This document shows, piece by piece, positions 23,797 through 34,012 of a stretch of DNA of 42,323 nucleotides. Origin of the DNA: Chloroflexota bacterium (GTDB lineage Bacteria > Chloroflexota > UBA5177); assembly GCA_025449555.1 (NCBI GenBank), contig JANWJD010000206.1:1-42323 (forward strand), given 5' to 3'. The notes beneath the pieces were generated by a model, which made no database searches, was not told the origin of the DNA, and saw only the letters and a program-made list of their open reading frames with translations. The first letter of the stretch is position 1. Each line of letters begins with the position of its first letter. Position numbers and translations under genes: made by a program.

Positions 23797-25248
23797 TCAA
23801 TACGATCGCGCCACAACACAGCGAAACGAAGCCGGCCTTCCACAGCACACGCAGGGCCCGGAAGACGCCGCCTCCCTGTCATCGAGAGGGATTGCTCGCA
23901 CTGTCGCCTTCTCAGCGGCCAGCGCGATCTCACATTCCTTGGAATCGCACCAGTTCACAGTCACGAAACCACCGGGGTCGATTAGCCGTTCTCGCAGCTC
24001 GTCCCACGTGTCTGCACTGGAGGTGTGCGCCGCCACGTATCGTGCGGCCTCCGCGAATAAGTTGGCCTGAACCGCCTCCAATAAGGTGTGCACCTCGTCC
24101 ACGATGCCGGACACCGGCGCGTGCGTTTTCTCACGCGTGTCTCGACGGGCAATCACCACACTCTCGCTGTCAACGTCTCGCGGCCCGATCTCGATTCTCA
24201 ACGGCACGCCGCGCAATTCCCAGTCATTGAACTTGAAGCCCGGCGTGACCTGGTCGCGCCAGTCGGTCTTGACTCGCACGCCCGCGTCCCCGAGTGCGTG
24301 CCGGACGTCCTCCACCAGTGGTTCGACCTTGTCACGATCCTCATCTTTGCGCCAGATTGGAACGATCACGACCTGATACGGCGCCACACGCGGCGGCAAG
24401 CGCAGCCCCTTCGCGTCGCCGTGCACCATGATCAGTGCGCCGATCAATCGGGTGGTGACCGCCCAACTCGTCGACCAGGGATAATCGCGCTTGCCTTCCC
24501 GGTCCAGAAATGTGACGTCGAACGCCTTCGAGAAGTTCTGTCCCAGGTTGTGCGAGGTGCCCATCTGGAGCGCCTTGGCGTCGCCCATGAGCGACTCCAT
24601 AGTGAATGTACTCAGCGCTCCCGCGAATTTCTCGCTCTCCGTTTTGCGGCCCTGATACACCGGAATCGCCAGTTCATCCTGGATGAATCGCACGTACAGC
24701 TTGAGGATGAGCAGCGCCTCTTCATCGGCCTCTTCAAACGTGGCGTGTGCGGTGTGGCCCTCTTGCCATAAGAATTCAGCGGTACGCAGGAATGGACGCG
24801 TGCGAATCTCCCAGCGCAACACATTTGCCCACTGGTTCAGCAACACCGGCAAATCGCGATACGACTCAATCCATTTGGAGAGCATGTCGTAGATGATCGT
24901 TTCCGATGTCGGCCGAACGACGAGCGGCTCGGTCAACTCCTCGCCGCCACCGTGGGTCACGACCGCTAACTGAGGCGCAAAACCTTCTACGTGTTCGGCT
25001 TCCTTTTGAATGAAGCTGAGGGGAATCAACAGTGGAAAGTAAGCGTTTTGGTGCCCGGTCGCCTTGAGCTCCCGGTCGACGTACTGTTGCATCAATTCCC
25101 AAATGGCGTAGCCGTACGGGCGGATGACCATGGACCCCCGTACCGCGGTGTAGTCGGCAAGCTCCGCTTTGAGTACCGTATCGATATACCACTTGCTAAA
25201 TGCCTCGTCGCGTCCGTCCTGGACGTCGGTCTCTGCTTCCGTCGTCAT
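23797..25248 (-). CDS. proS: Prolyl-tRNA synthetase, short archaeal/eukaryotic-like type
   Basis: Charges tRNA-Pro. The 483-residue length, the lack of the large insertion editing domain and the C-terminal extension mark the ProS type 3 family. Class II motifs are visible: GSMVIRPYGYAIWELMQQ, PLVVRPTSETIIYDM, RWEIRTRPFLRTAEFLWQEGHTAH and the Pro-binding TSHNLGQNFSKAF. The C-terminal domain holds NWCDSKEC and CVCCGRPA, a probable zinc site of four or five Cys. ATG 25248 follows GGGGGAA, 12 bp after the secreted SH3/TIM-barrel gene, so the two are probably cotranscribed. Confidence 0.96.
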   Translation of the reverse strand: MTTEAETDVQDGRDEAFSKWYIDTVLKAELADYTAVRGSMVIRPYGYAIWELMQQYVDRELKATGHQNAYFPLLIPLSFIQKEAEHVEGFAPQLAVVTHGGGEELTEPLVVRPTSETIIYDMLSKWIESYRDLPVLLNQWANVLRWEIRTRPFLRTAEFLWQEGHTAHATFEEADEEALLILKLYVRFIQDELAIPVYQGRKTESEKFAGALSTFTMESLMGDAKALQMGTSHNLGQNFSKAFDVTFLDREGKRDYPWSTSWAVTTRLIGALIMVHGDAKGLRLPPRVAPYQVVIVPIWRKDEDRDKVEPLVEDVRHALGDAGVRVKTDWRDQVTPGFKFNDWELRGVPLRIEIGPRDVDSESVVIARRDTREKTHAPVSGIVDEVHTLLEAVQANLFAEAARYVAAHTSSADTWDELRERLIDPGGFVTVNWCDSKECEIALAAEKATVRAIPLDDREAASSGPCVCCGRPASFRCVVARSY

Positions 25249-25260
25249 GCTTCCCCCGTT

Positions 25261-26640
25261 TCAGAACCGAAAATCGCGGATCGCGTGCCATTCCGCGTCC
25301 GTCACAGTCATCCAATGGAAAAATGAAGCGCCGATCGCGCCACTCGCCTTGCTACCCGCCAAAAATCCGCGAACCTCGTCGGAGCTGGGAGCGTGAGGAC
25401 CCATTTCGAGTCGACCGAAATCGTCGAACGCCTGACCGATGGGTTCCACCGGGACATGGCCCGAAACCCTGCGAATGGTATCGACCGATTCGGCCGCGTA
25501 TCGACGGGCGTAATCAAAGCCATAACGCATTTGCCCGTAATTCAAACCGTAGGCCGACTGTGTTTGATGCCAGTAGTCCATAGGCGCGATTACATTGTAC
25601 GACCGAGCCAACTCAGCAAACGGATAGTCCGCGAATGATTGCGGTGGATAGGGTACACCCACCAGCAGGTACTGCGGGCCAAGATCGGTCCGCACCAGTT
25701 GTGAATACGCGCGCACGTCCCAGAGTTGAACGTTCTGTTCCAGGTCCGCCGCGATCCCGTCGAAGCGTTGCCCGGAGGGCGTGTGAAATGCGGCAACCTG
25801 GCGCGTGAGCGCAATATCTGAGGCAAGATCATAAAGGTACGGATAGACCCAGGCGATCACCGCAATGTGCAGCTTGTGCGCGGCGTCGATGAGCTTGCCC
25901 ACTGCTTTCTCTCCGTGAAATCCCAACGGCGAAATGGCAGATTCAAGATATATATGCGTGATTCCGTTTCGCTGTGCTGTGCGTGCCACGGTACCGGCGT
26001 CACCGGTGGCGATCAATCCGAGCGTCAGCCACATGCCTTTGCCCGCGACCTGAGTCCAGAGTGGGCGACCATGCAGACGCGTTGTTCCCGGATCGGGCAT
26101 CCGGAATTGGATGTCGTCTCCGAGCGCCCACGACGATCCGATGCGATACCACACCTTTCCGGTTGCGTCCTGTTGCCAGGCGGAAACCAGGACCGGTTGT
26201 CCGGCCGCAACCGACCCCGTGCTCCGGCCATTCGGTCCGGTGAACAACTGTACCGGGGAGGTCGGAATCGCTGACGCCCGCAGCGGACGGGCGGCGTGCG
26301 CTTGCACGCGATAGTGGACTTCCGGGGCATGGTACGTCGACACACTGTTCCACGGGCCGCCGTAGAACAGTTGAGATTTGTCCACCCAGCCGTCGACGCT
26401 ATCCCAGATCTTGACTCTGGCCCATGCGCCATGCGTTCCCAGAACTTCAACCTGAGACTGCTCGACCAGCGCCGCCAGCACGGGCGACTTGTCGTCGGCA
26501 CCTTGATGTACCAGGACATTGTCATGTCGAATGAGTGCGACGGGAGGCGTGGATCGAGGCGATGCAGCCAATACCTGCGCCCTCGCCGGAATGAGAAGCG
26601 CCGCCAGGAAGGCGGCGCAAATGGCGACTCGGTCCCGCAT
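25261..26640 (-). CDS. Secreted protein with SH3-like repeats and a glycoside-hydrolase-like barrel
   Basis: A 459-residue exported protein. A signal peptide (RVAICAAFLAALLIPARAQVLA) is followed by a bacterial SH3 domain at about residues 35-92 (VALIRHDNVLVHQGADDKSP, ARVKIWDSVDGWVDKSQLFY). A second SH3-like module lies near 120-180 (VWYRIGSSWALGDDIQF). From about 200 a TIM-barrel-like domain starts with GMWLTLGLIATGDAGTVARTA and continues with THIYLES, HIAVIAWVYPYLYD, GIAADLEQN and YNVIAPMDYWHQ. The Asp and Glu on strand ends suggest a glycosidase, but the catalytic pair cannot be named. The likely site is the cell wall. The start overlaps the previous stop by 1 nt (TAATG). Confidence 0.75.
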   Translation of the reverse strand: MRDRVAICAAFLAALLIPARAQVLAASPRSTPPVALIRHDNVLVHQGADDKSPVLAALVEQSQVEVLGTHGAWARVKIWDSVDGWVDKSQLFYGGPWNSVSTYHAPEVHYRVQAHAARPLRASAIPTSPVQLFTGPNGRSTGSVAAGQPVLVSAWQQDATGKVWYRIGSSWALGDDIQFRMPDPGTTRLHGRPLWTQVAGKGMWLTLGLIATGDAGTVARTAQRNGITHIYLESAISPLGFHGEKAVGKLIDAAHKLHIAVIAWVYPYLYDLASDIALTRQVAAFHTPSGQRFDGIAADLEQNVQLWDVRAYSQLVRTDLGPQYLLVGVPYPPQSFADYPFAELARSYNVIAPMDYWHQTQSAYGLNYGQMRYGFDYARRYAAESVDTIRRVSGHVPVEPIGQAFDDFGRLEMGPHAPSSDEVRGFLAGSKASGAIGASFFHWMTVTDAEWHAIRDFRF

Positions 26641-26855
26641 TACGACTCGAGATGACCCCGCTCACGGAGGTACCGATAGAACCTCAAGCGTGCCAGCTCA
26701 GGTTTGGAGAGTCGTCGTTCGAACAACTGTTGGATGGCTATGCCTGCTCCGATCGCGGCGAGTGCTGCCAGGGCCACCGCGAGCCCGACGTTTGAGCCGT
26801 TTGCGGCTCTCTGTGCCGTTGAAGGTTCTTGGTCCCAACTTGACTCTTCGGCCAT
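26640..26855 (-). CDS. Small membrane protein
   Basis: A 71-residue protein with one hydrophobic helix (about residues 23-42, [20 protein letters not shown]) and a basic C-terminus ([19 protein letters not shown]). ATG 26855 has AGGGGG about 6 nt upstream, and its stop overlaps the next start as TAATG. I do not recognise the family. The coupling to a secreted SH3/barrel protein suggests an envelope role. Confidence 0.65.
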   Translation of the reverse strand: MAEESSWDQEPSTAQRAANGSNVGLAVALAALAAIGAGIAIQQLFERRLSKPELARLRFYRYLRERGHLES

Positions 26856-26955
26856 CAGCGCCCCCTTGCTCGCAAAATCCGCTCATTGTATCAAGGCCCA
26901 TTTTTGCCGTCCACGATTTTTGTGCCCTTCTACAATGAATCGAGGAACTACGATC

Positions 26956-28995
26956 ATGACCAATCGACTTGCCGGCCAGACCAGTCCGTATCTGCGGCAG
27001 CACGCCCAGAATCCGGTTGACTGGTATCCCTGGGGACCCGAAGCGCTTGGTGCGGCGCAAGCTGCCGGAAAGCCGATTCTGGTCAGCATCGGCTATTCGG
27101 CCTGCCACTGGTGTCACGTCATGGCACATGAGTCGTTCGAGGACGAACAAACTGCCGCCTTGATGAACCAACACTTCATCAACATCAAAGTCGATAGGGA
27201 AGAACGCCCGGACGTTGACTCTATCTATATGGAGGCGGTGCAAGCACTCACGGGATCGGGAGGCTGGCCGCTCAATGTCTTTTTGACTCCGGATGGGCGC
27301 CCTTTTTTTGGTGGCACCTACTTCCCGCCGCAGCCTCGCCATGGACTGCCGAGCTGGCAGCAAGTTCTCGCCGGTGTAGCAGAAACCTATGACGAACGTC
27401 CGGACGACATCCTGCATAATGCTCAGGCTCTTACGACGTTTATCGAGCAAGCGCAGCGACAGGGCGAATCGGATGACTCCCTGGGTCCCGACGTCATCAC
27501 CCAGGCGTATGCCGCGATGGCCCGCCAGTTCGATCTGTTGAATGGAGGCTTCGGCTCTGCGCCAAAGTTTCCTCAGCCGCTGGGCCTCGAATTCGTGCTC
27601 CGTCGATTGAGTCAAACTCGTGATGCGCGCGCGCTCGAATTTGTGCGTGTGACGCTCGACAAGATGGCGGCCGGAGGTATCTACGATCAACTTGGCGGAG
27701 GCTTCCACCGGTATTCGGTCGACGATGTGTGGCTGGTTCCGCACTTCGAGAAAATGCTCTACGACAATGCCTTGCTGGCGCGCCTCTACATAGCTGCCTT
27801 CCAGGCGACCGGAGACGCCCGGTATCGCAAAGTGGCGGAGGAAACACTTGACTACCTGCTGCGCGATCTTCGATCGCCCGAAGGCGCGTTCTTCTCTTCC
27901 CAGGATGCCGACAGCGAAGGGGTAGAGGGACGCTACTACGTCTGGACGCTCGACGAACTGCTTCATCTGTTGGGGCCCGAAGAAGCAGTGCTGTCGGCGC
28001 ACCATTTCGGCGTGACACCAGATGGCAATTTCGACGGAAAGTCCATCTTAACGACCGCCGCGACGGTGGAGGAGGTGGCATTGCGTGCCGGTCTGACCGT
28101 TGACGAGGCAGCGTCCGCGCTCGCCCGGGCCCGCGTTATCCTCCTGGATGCGAGAGGAAGTCGGACACCGCCCCAAACCGATACGAAGATCCTCGCCGGC
28201 TGGAACGCCCTGGCCATTCGCGCTCTGGCCGAAGCCGGACGCATCTTCCAACGGGACGACTATCTCGAGGCGGCCACAACGGCGATGCAACACATCCTCA
28301 CCGCTATGCGCCCAGACGGCAGGCTGGTTCGCAGCTACCTCGACGGGCCGGGCGAGGTCTCGGCCTTTCTGGAAGACTACGCCTTTGTGGTCGAAGCCTT
28401 GATCACTCTCTACATGACCGCGTTCGACCGCGAGTATCTCCGCCTGGCGGAAGAATTGGCGCAGGAGATGGTCCAGTTATTTCGCGACGAACAGGGCGGC
28501 GCCTTCTACGACACCCCGTGCGACTCAACCGCACTCATCGTGAGACCCCGCAGCCTTTTCGACAATCCGATTCCATCCGGGAACTCAGCCGCCGCATTCG
28601 CCTTTGTCCGTCTCGAGGCCCTGACCGGCACGGTCGAGTACGGAGATCATGCGCGGAAGGTACTGCAGGCATCGCGCCGGCTCCTCTCACAGGCGCCTCT
28701 GACCGTGTCCTACGCCTTGAGTGCCCTCGACTTTCAACTGACACCCCCGGTTCAGATCGCCATCGCCGGATTGCCGGAAGCGTCGGCAACTGCTGACTTC
28801 GTCCGTACCGTCTATCAGCGGTATCTCCCCAACGCCGTCGTGGCCGTGGGCGTCACCAACTCAATGCCATTGCTCGATCGTCGAGAATCGCCCGATGGCC
28901 AACCCGCGGCGTACCTCTGTGAGCACTTTGTCTGCCGGATGCCGGCCACCGATCCTTCCGCCCTGGCCCGACAACTGGACACGTTGACCGGGTAG
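26956..28995 (+). CDS. Thioredoxin-fold DUF255 protein (YyaL/SSP411-like)
   Basis: A 679-residue cytosolic protein. The N-terminal thioredoxin-like DUF255 domain begins [20 protein letters not shown] and carries [14 protein letters not shown], with the redox-like CxxC pair. [23 protein letters not shown] follows. The rest is an (alpha/alpha)6-type helical domain with [20 protein letters not shown] and [15 protein letters not shown], as in N-acylglucosamine 2-epimerase-like folds. The family is widespread but its biochemical role is not established. The start is ATG 26956 with AGGAA 8 nt upstream; an in-frame ATG at 26935 overlaps a possible -10 (TACAAT at 26931-26936). Confidence 0.92.
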   Translation: MTNRLAGQTSPYLRQHAQNPVDWYPWGPEALGAAQAAGKPILVSIGYSACHWCHVMAHESFEDEQTAALMNQHFINIKVDREERPDVDSIYMEAVQALTGSGGWPLNVFLTPDGRPFFGGTYFPPQPRHGLPSWQQVLAGVAETYDERPDDILHNAQALTTFIEQAQRQGESDDSLGPDVITQAYAAMARQFDLLNGGFGSAPKFPQPLGLEFVLRRLSQTRDARALEFVRVTLDKMAAGGIYDQLGGGFHRYSVDDVWLVPHFEKMLYDNALLARLYIAAFQATGDARYRKVAEETLDYLLRDLRSPEGAFFSSQDADSEGVEGRYYVWTLDELLHLLGPEEAVLSAHHFGVTPDGNFDGKSILTTAATVEEVALRAGLTVDEAASALARARVILLDARGSRTPPQTDTKILAGWNALAIRALAEAGRIFQRDDYLEAATTAMQHILTAMRPDGRLVRSYLDGPGEVSAFLEDYAFVVEALITLYMTAFDREYLRLAEELAQEMVQLFRDEQGGAFYDTPCDSTALIVRPRSLFDNPIPSGNSAAAFAFVRLEALTGTVEYGDHARKVLQASRRLLSQAPLTVSYALSALDFQLTPPVQIAIAGLPEASATADFVRTVYQRYLPNAVVAVGVTNSMPLLDRRESPDGQPAAYLCEHFVCRMPATDPSALARQLDTLTG

Positions 28996-29005
28996 CTTGC
29001 CGGGG

Positions 29006-29635
29006 CTACTTTGACTCGGTGATAGTCACTCGCTTCAAGTACACGTCGTGCGCCGGCGTGGAAAGTTCTCCGTTCCCGGGATTGGGTTGCACTGGAGTAT
29101 TTTCGAGCTTGTGAACCGTGTTCATACCCGAGATCACGCGACCAAAGATCGTATACAGCGGCTTGAGCTGACTCGCCGCCGCAGGCCCGGTCACGATGAA
29201 GAATTGGCTTCCGTTGGTGTTGGCGCCGCTGTTCGCCATGGCAACCGTTCCTGGGGTGTACTTCAGAATGACCTTCTCATCTCGAAAGTGGTAGCCCGGA
29301 CCACCGAAGCCGGTGCCTGTCGGATCACCGGTCTGGATCACGAACCCCTTCACAACGCGATGAAAGATGATGCCATCGAAATAGCGGTGCCGCGCCAGAA
29401 AAACGAAGCTGTTGACCGCGATCGGCGCCGCCTTGGGGAGCAACTGCACCGCAATCAACCCATCGCTGGTCGTCATGGTCGCGAGGTAGCGATGAGCGGG
29501 ATTGATGGTCATAGGTGGGGCCTTCGACCAATGGGTTTGTCGCGTTGGGGTCGGACTACTGTTGCCGGAGGCAGCTGTGCCGCAACCGGCGAGCAGCACG
29601 AAAAGCAGAACGATCAGAAGCTTACGCAAAAACAA
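29006..29635 (-). CDS. Cyclophilin-type peptidyl-prolyl isomerase lipoprotein
   Basis: A 209-residue secreted lipoprotein. The leader LLIVLLFVLLAGCGTA has a lipobox with LAGC, so the mature Cys is lipid-anchored. After a Thr/Pro linker comes a cyclophilin domain with NSFVFLARHRYFDGIIFHRV, KGFVIQTGDPTGTGFGGPG and GTVAMANSGANTNGSQFFI. The catalytic Arg is in FHRV. It probably assists folding of exported proteins. It converges on the DUF255 gene with a 10-bp gap. Confidence 0.93.
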   Translation of the reverse strand: MFLRKLLIVLLFVLLAGCGTAASGNSSPTPTRQTHWSKAPPMTINPAHRYLATMTTSDGLIAVQLLPKAAPIAVNSFVFLARHRYFDGIIFHRVVKGFVIQTGDPTGTGFGGPGYHFRDEKVILKYTPGTVAMANSGANTNGSQFFIVTGPAAASQLKPLYTIFGRVISGMNTVHKLENTPVQPNPGNGELSTPAHDVYLKRVTITESK

Positions 29636-29718
29636 TCACTCCGAGTCTTGACGCATACGCGGGTCAATTGGGCAGCCACCCGCTCCCCGCCCACCGCGCA
29701 TTTTGTGCGCGCGGGGCA

Positions 29719-29748
29719 TTGGCCGTAGGAGTGTACCACGGGTATTAC
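29719..29748 (+). promoter_or_regulatory. Candidate promoter of the HD-domain gene
   Basis: TTGGCC (29719-29724), 18 nt and TATTAC (29743-29748) give a fair sigma-70 match, with a predicted start near 29756. That placement favours a translation start downstream, at TTG 29819. Confidence 0.4.
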
Positions 29749-29818
29749 TGTCAATTTGTCGTATCGAGCGCGCCCGCAAGGGAGCGGGTACCATGAGGGA
29801 AAGGGTAGGCATATTGCC

Positions 29819-30586
29819 TTGGGTCATCCCGCCCCCGACTTTGAGACGCGCCTGGCATCGATCGACGATGGGCTTGAAGACATAGCCCGCGATGTGATTC
29901 GGCGCCATCAAGACCTATCCCGGCCCGAAAATGCCTCCTTTTTGGAGCTGCCGGACGCACGCGAGCAGCACCAAACACAGTGGCACCAGTGGGGCATCCT
30001 CACTCATACTCGTCGTTTCCTGCGTCACTACGACGAGGACATTCCTCGGTATCTACGCTCCTGGAAGCTCAAAGACCAGGTCGATGCCGTACTCAACCAG
30101 CCAATCGACGGCATTTCGAAGCATGATCTCCTCCGGGTGTCCATTCTCCTGCACGACATTGGCAAATTCAGCGCGCGGCGCCAGGGACGCGACCGCTATC
30201 ACTTTGCGCGGCATGAAGAGCAGTCGGGCGCCATCATTCGCGCCGAGCTCGACCTTCCCCAAATGGGGTTCACCACGGCTCAGACTGAGTACATTGCGCG
30301 CACCGCGGAAGACCATTTTGTGCTCGGGATTGTGCGGAAGGCAGCTCGAGAACGGGGAGAGTACGACGAAGCCTTTGCGCATTCGCCCCTGTTTCGTACG
30401 CTCAGTTTGCATAGTAAAACGGCGCACCCCGACGACTTCGTGGAGATCGGAGTGTTGTTTCTCGGTGACTCTCTGGCGAAGGTGGATCCGGCCTCCGGTC
30501 CGGAGCGCGCCGTCAGTCAGTACAACGTCAATATCGCGGTCGCGCGCGAGTACCTGCGAATCGTGCTGGACGACCCTTGCCTATAA
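29819..30586 (+). CDS. HD-domain phosphohydrolase-like protein
   Basis: A protein of about 255 residues with a metal-dependent HD fold. HTRRFLRHY gives an N-terminal His, LLRVSILLHDIGKFSARR is the HD motif, and a His pair follows in FARHEEQSGAIIRAEL and EDHFVLG. The substrate cannot be read from the sequence; nucleotides or phosphate esters are usual for the superfamily. The start is uncertain: TTG 29819 has AAGGGTAGG 9 nt upstream, and TTG 29756 is also in frame. The debranching-like gene begins 52 bp downstream with its own -10 element, so linkage to that operon is possible but not required. Confidence 0.75.
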   Translation: MGHPAPDFETRLASIDDGLEDIARDVIRRHQDLSRPENASFLELPDAREQHQTQWHQWGILTHTRRFLRHYDEDIPRYLRSWKLKDQVDAVLNQPIDGISKHDLLRVSILLHDIGKFSARRQGRDRYHFARHEEQSGAIIRAELDLPQMGFTTAQTEYIARTAEDHFVLGIVRKAARERGEYDEAFAHSPLFRTLSLHSKTAHPDDFVEIGVLFLGDSLAKVDPASGPERAVSQYNVNIAVAREYLRIVLDDPCL

Positions 30587-30587
30587 T
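30582..30587 (+). promoter_or_regulatory. -10 element before the carbohydrate operon
   Basis: TATAAT at 30582-30587 overlaps the end of the HD-domain gene and would give a start near 30594, 45 nt before ATG 30639. The -35 is weak. Confidence 0.35.
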
Positions 30588-30638
30588 GGACGGTACTGAC
30601 ATCCATTCCGTTTCGAATTCAAACGAGTCCTTGGTTCC

Positions 30639-32756
30639 ATGCTTACAGGTTCCGTAGCTCTTAAAGAAGACGATCTTCAGTTCATCAGCACCCAGTCCGG
30701 TGATGTTCTGGCCGACAATCCAAACGGGCTGGGTCTCTACCATCAGGACACCCGTTTTCTCAATCGTTTTGAGCTCACCGTTAACGGGTTCAAACCGGTC
30801 TTCCTGTCGCACTCGATGAACAAGCACTATATCGCGACCTTTCAGAGTGTGAATCCACCATTTCGCTTGCACGACGGGGTACGAGTGAAGCAGCAGACGA
30901 TCAGCATCCGGCGCAGCCGTTTCGTCAGCGACAGGGGCCTGTACGAGCGCCTCGGGTTCCTCAATTGCAACCCGTTCGCGGTCGATCTGGATGTGGATCT
31001 TGCGCTCGATGCTGACTTTCGGGACATGTTTTCCGTCCGTGGCTTCAAGACGCAGAGAGTGGCCGGAGAAATATCGGTGTCTTTCGGTGGCGAAGATCTG
31101 ACTTTCTCGTATCGTGGGCGGGACGAATTGATGCGCCAGACTCGCGTCACTTTCGACCACCCTCCCGAATCGATTTCTCCTCGGGAGGTCCGATTTTCCC
31201 TTCACTTGGAGCCCAACCAGTCGGATTCGATCGTCGTGCGGGTGCAGCCGTGTATCGGCGACCTCGTGCCGCCCCTCGAACCGGACTTCGACCGACAGCT
31301 CGATGATCTCGCCGCATCGTATCGATCGTGGGACGAAGCGTCCACCCACATCTCGACTAACAACGAACTCTTTGATCGAGAATTGCTCCGCGCTAGCCGG
31401 TACGACATCCGCACACTGCTCGAGCAGTCCCCGTACGGTATCGTGCCGGATGCCGGAGTTCCCTGGTATGCGGTGCCGTTTGGACGCGATGCCATCATCA
31501 CGGCTTTACAGACGCTGATGTACAACCCCTCGATCGCCGAAGGGACGCTTCGCTTCCTCGCCGCGTATCAAGGCACCACCGAGGATCCGTTCCGGGAGGA
31601 ACAGCCGGGCAAAATAATGCACGAACTGCGTCGCGGTGAGCTCGCGCGCTTGAAGGAAGTGCCCCACACGCCGTATTACGGCACGGTTGACGCAACGCCG
31701 CTCTTTCTGGTCCTCTTCGTCGAAGCCATGGAATGGCTCGACGGCGACGAACTCTACGACGATATCTTACCGGCCGCTATGCTCGCCCTCGAGTGGATCG
31801 ACCGCTACGGAGACCTCGACGGCGATGGGTATCTGGAGTACAGGGCCCAGCGGCCCGGTGGCGTGGTGAACCAGGGCTGGAAAGACTCGTTCAATTCGGT
31901 TCAGCATGACGATAACTCGATCGCAGAGCCCCCGATCGCGCTGGTGGAAGTGCAGGGCTACGTCTATCAAGCAAAAATCGGCATGGCTCGGTTACTGCGG
32001 CGGCGCGGCGATCGGAATGTCGCGGATCGACTGGAGCGGGAGGCCGTCGACCTCCGCGACCGATTTAACCGGGACTTCTGGATGGAGGACCTGGGCTTCT
32101 ATGCTCAGGCGCTCGACAGCAACAAGCGCCATGTGCGCTCGATAACTTCGAACCCGGGTCATTGCATCTGGTCGGGGATCTGTGATGTCGACAAGGCCCA
32201 TTCGGTGGCCACGCGGCTGATGGAGCGGGACATGTTCTCGGGCTGGGGCCTCCGCACGCTCAGCAGCCAGTCACCGAATTTCAATCCCATGAGCTATCAC
32301 AACGGCTCCGTGTGGCCGCATGATACCGCGCTCATCGCGCTGGGTCTGCGCCGCCTCGGTCGAAATGAAGAGGCCATCCAGTTAGTCGCGGGATTAATCG
32401 AAGCCGGCTTCCGATTCGATGACGCCAGGCTGCCCGAACTCTTCTGTGGGTTCCCGCGCGATCGCAGGTTCAATTCCAGCCCTGCCGCCTACATCGTATC
32501 GTGCAGTCCTCAAGCGTGGGCCGCAGGCTGTGTCTTCATGGTGCTGCAGAGTATGCTCGATCTTCGACCCGATGCGCAGAGCGGAACGATCCACGCCAGC
32601 CCACTGCTCCCGAGTCTGTTCACGCGCGTCGAGCTCCGACACATTCGGGTTGGTCGACATCGGGTCGATCTGCACGTCGACAGTGAAGGTGCTGGTGTGC
32701 ACGTTCAGGTGACCCGGGTGCCCGCGACAGACCTCTCTCCCGTGGGAGCGGGATGA
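30639..32756 (+). CDS. Glycogen debranching enzyme-like glycoside hydrolase
   Basis: A 705-residue protein. The N-terminal beta-sandwich (about 1-230, LGLYHQDTRFLNRFELTVNG) is the debranching N-terminal domain. The C-terminal (alpha/alpha)6 barrel has GVPWYAVPFGRDAIITALQT, GGVVNQGWKDSFNSVQHDDN, IALVEVQGYVYQAKIGMARL and YHNGSVWPHDTALIALGL. These suit an amylo-alpha-1,6-glucosidase or a related GH15/GH63-type enzyme. The end overlaps the glycosyltransferase start as ATGA. Because the operon ends in a GpgS fusion, the substrate could be a glucosylglycerate-linked glycan rather than glycogen; this is inference. The ribosome binding site of ATG 30639 is weak. Confidence 0.88.
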   Translation: MLTGSVALKEDDLQFISTQSGDVLADNPNGLGLYHQDTRFLNRFELTVNGFKPVFLSHSMNKHYIATFQSVNPPFRLHDGVRVKQQTISIRRSRFVSDRGLYERLGFLNCNPFAVDLDVDLALDADFRDMFSVRGFKTQRVAGEISVSFGGEDLTFSYRGRDELMRQTRVTFDHPPESISPREVRFSLHLEPNQSDSIVVRVQPCIGDLVPPLEPDFDRQLDDLAASYRSWDEASTHISTNNELFDRELLRASRYDIRTLLEQSPYGIVPDAGVPWYAVPFGRDAIITALQTLMYNPSIAEGTLRFLAAYQGTTEDPFREEQPGKIMHELRRGELARLKEVPHTPYYGTVDATPLFLVLFVEAMEWLDGDELYDDILPAAMLALEWIDRYGDLDGDGYLEYRAQRPGGVVNQGWKDSFNSVQHDDNSIAEPPIALVEVQGYVYQAKIGMARLLRRRGDRNVADRLEREAVDLRDRFNRDFWMEDLGFYAQALDSNKRHVRSITSNPGHCIWSGICDVDKAHSVATRLMERDMFSGWGLRTLSSQSPNFNPMSYHNGSVWPHDTALIALGLRRLGRNEEAIQLVAGLIEAGFRFDDARLPELFCGFPRDRRFNSSPAAYIVSCSPQAWAAGCVFMVLQSMLDLRPDAQSGTIHASPLLPSLFTRVELRHIRVGRHRVDLHVDSEGAGVHVQVTRVPATDLSPVGAG

Positions 32757-34012
32757 GCAAACGCGTCCTCATGATTCATTACACCCCGCCCGGGGTCGTG
32801 GGTGGGGTCGAACAGATCATGCAGCGCCATGAGTCCCTGTTCCAGGATCGAGGGCTCGACGTCGCAATCGTCGCTGGCCGTCCCTCTCAGCTCGATCTCG
32901 ACGTGCATGTCATTTCAGAGTTGGATGTGGCAACTCCGGCAAGCCTGGCTCTCGAGGCGGAGCTTGCGGCGGGAGTTGTTGGCCCCCGGTTTCACGCCTC
33001 GCGCGTGAACATCTTGCAGCGCCTTGGGCCCTTGGTCGAAACTGCCGACGCAGTGATCGTTCACAACGCGTTCACCTTTCATTTTTGCCAACCCTTGACC
33101 GCGGTGCTCTGGCAGCTCGCCGGTGCTGCACGGTCCACACGACCGTTCGTCGCGTGGACCCATGATATTTCATGGATCAATCCGCTCTATATTCCGTCCC
33201 TGCACGACGGGTATCCATGGGATCTCTTGCGCCTCCCGGCGCCGGGCGTCAACTACGTAACCGTTTCGCACGAACGCAAAGCCGAACTCCACGCATTGTG
33301 GGGTGAATCGTTGGATACCGTCACGGTAGTTCCGAATGGGGTCGAGGTGGCGCAACTCCTGCGCCTCTCGCCGGAGATGCGAGCGATAGTCGACCGGTAT
33401 AAGCTATTCGACCTGGATTTCCTCCTTCTGCTCCCGGTGCGAATTACTCGTCGAAAAAACATTGAAAAGGCGATCGATGTCGTACGCGTCCTGAAGGATC
33501 GCGGTCTCGCCGTGCTGCTCTTGGTGACAGGCCCCACCGCGCCTCATCACCCTCAACGCTCGCATGCCTATCTGGAGGAACTGAAATCGAAGCGGACGGC
33601 GCTCGGAGTGGACTCGGAAGTCGTCTTCCTGGCTGACGACCTTGGAAGCATGCCGACCGACCACGATATCGCCCAGCTTTATGCGCTGAGCGATTGTCTG
33701 ATTTTCCCCAGCGAATCAGAGGGCTTCGGGCTGCCCATTTTAGAGGCTGGGATTGCAGGAGTACCCGCCATCGTGTCCGATATCCCAATCTTCCACGAAG
33801 TCGGGCGGGATGACGCCTCGTATTTTCAGCTCGACGATACTCCGGAAGATGTCGCCGACATCGTGATTCGTGCTCTCGACACGCCGGAACGTCGTCTGCG
33901 CCGGCGAGTGCGCCACGAGTACCGTTGGGAAGCGATCGCCGATCGTCAGATCATGCCGCTGCTCCAGATCGAACCGTTGCGTTCGCACGAGCCGGCCGGC
34001 GTCCCGGCATGA
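32753..34012 (+). CDS. Glycosyltransferase family 4
   Basis: A 419-residue GT-B fold retaining glycosyltransferase. The N-terminal half begins VLMIHYTPPGVVGGVEQIM, with the glycine-rich acceptor loop. The C-terminal half has LLPVRITRRKNIEKAIDVV and FPSESEGFGLPILEAG, the E-x7-E motif that binds the nucleotide sugar. It overlaps the upstream hydrolase and the downstream GpgS fusion by 4 bp each (ATGA), so three enzymes are made from one coupled message. Donor and acceptor are not certain. Transfer to glucosylglycerate, as for mannosylglucosylglycerate synthases, is one possibility. Confidence 0.88.
   Translation: MSKRVLMIHYTPPGVVGGVEQIMQRHESLFQDRGLDVAIVAGRPSQLDLDVHVISELDVATPASLALEAELAAGVVGPRFHASRVNILQRLGPLVETADAVIVHNAFTFHFCQPLTAVLWQLAGAARSTRPFVAWTHDISWINPLYIPSLHDGYPWDLLRLPAPGVNYVTVSHERKAELHALWGESLDTVTVVPNGVEVAQLLRLSPEMRAIVDRYKLFDLDFLLLLPVRITRRKNIEKAIDVVRVLKDRGLAVLLLVTGPTAPHHPQRSHAYLEELKSKRTALGVDSEVVFLADDLGSMPTDHDIAQLYALSDCLIFPSESEGFGLPILEAGIAGVPAIVSDIPIFHEVGRDDASYFQLDDTPEDVADIVIRALDTPERRLRRRVRHEYRWEAIADRQIMPLLQIEPLRSHEPAGVPA

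Noticed and set aside
26698-28005. 435-codon minus-strand frame opposite the DUF255 gene
   Set aside because: It has no recognisable motif, while the + strand gene carries clear family motifs over the same bases. Long antisense frames are expected in GC-rich coding DNA.
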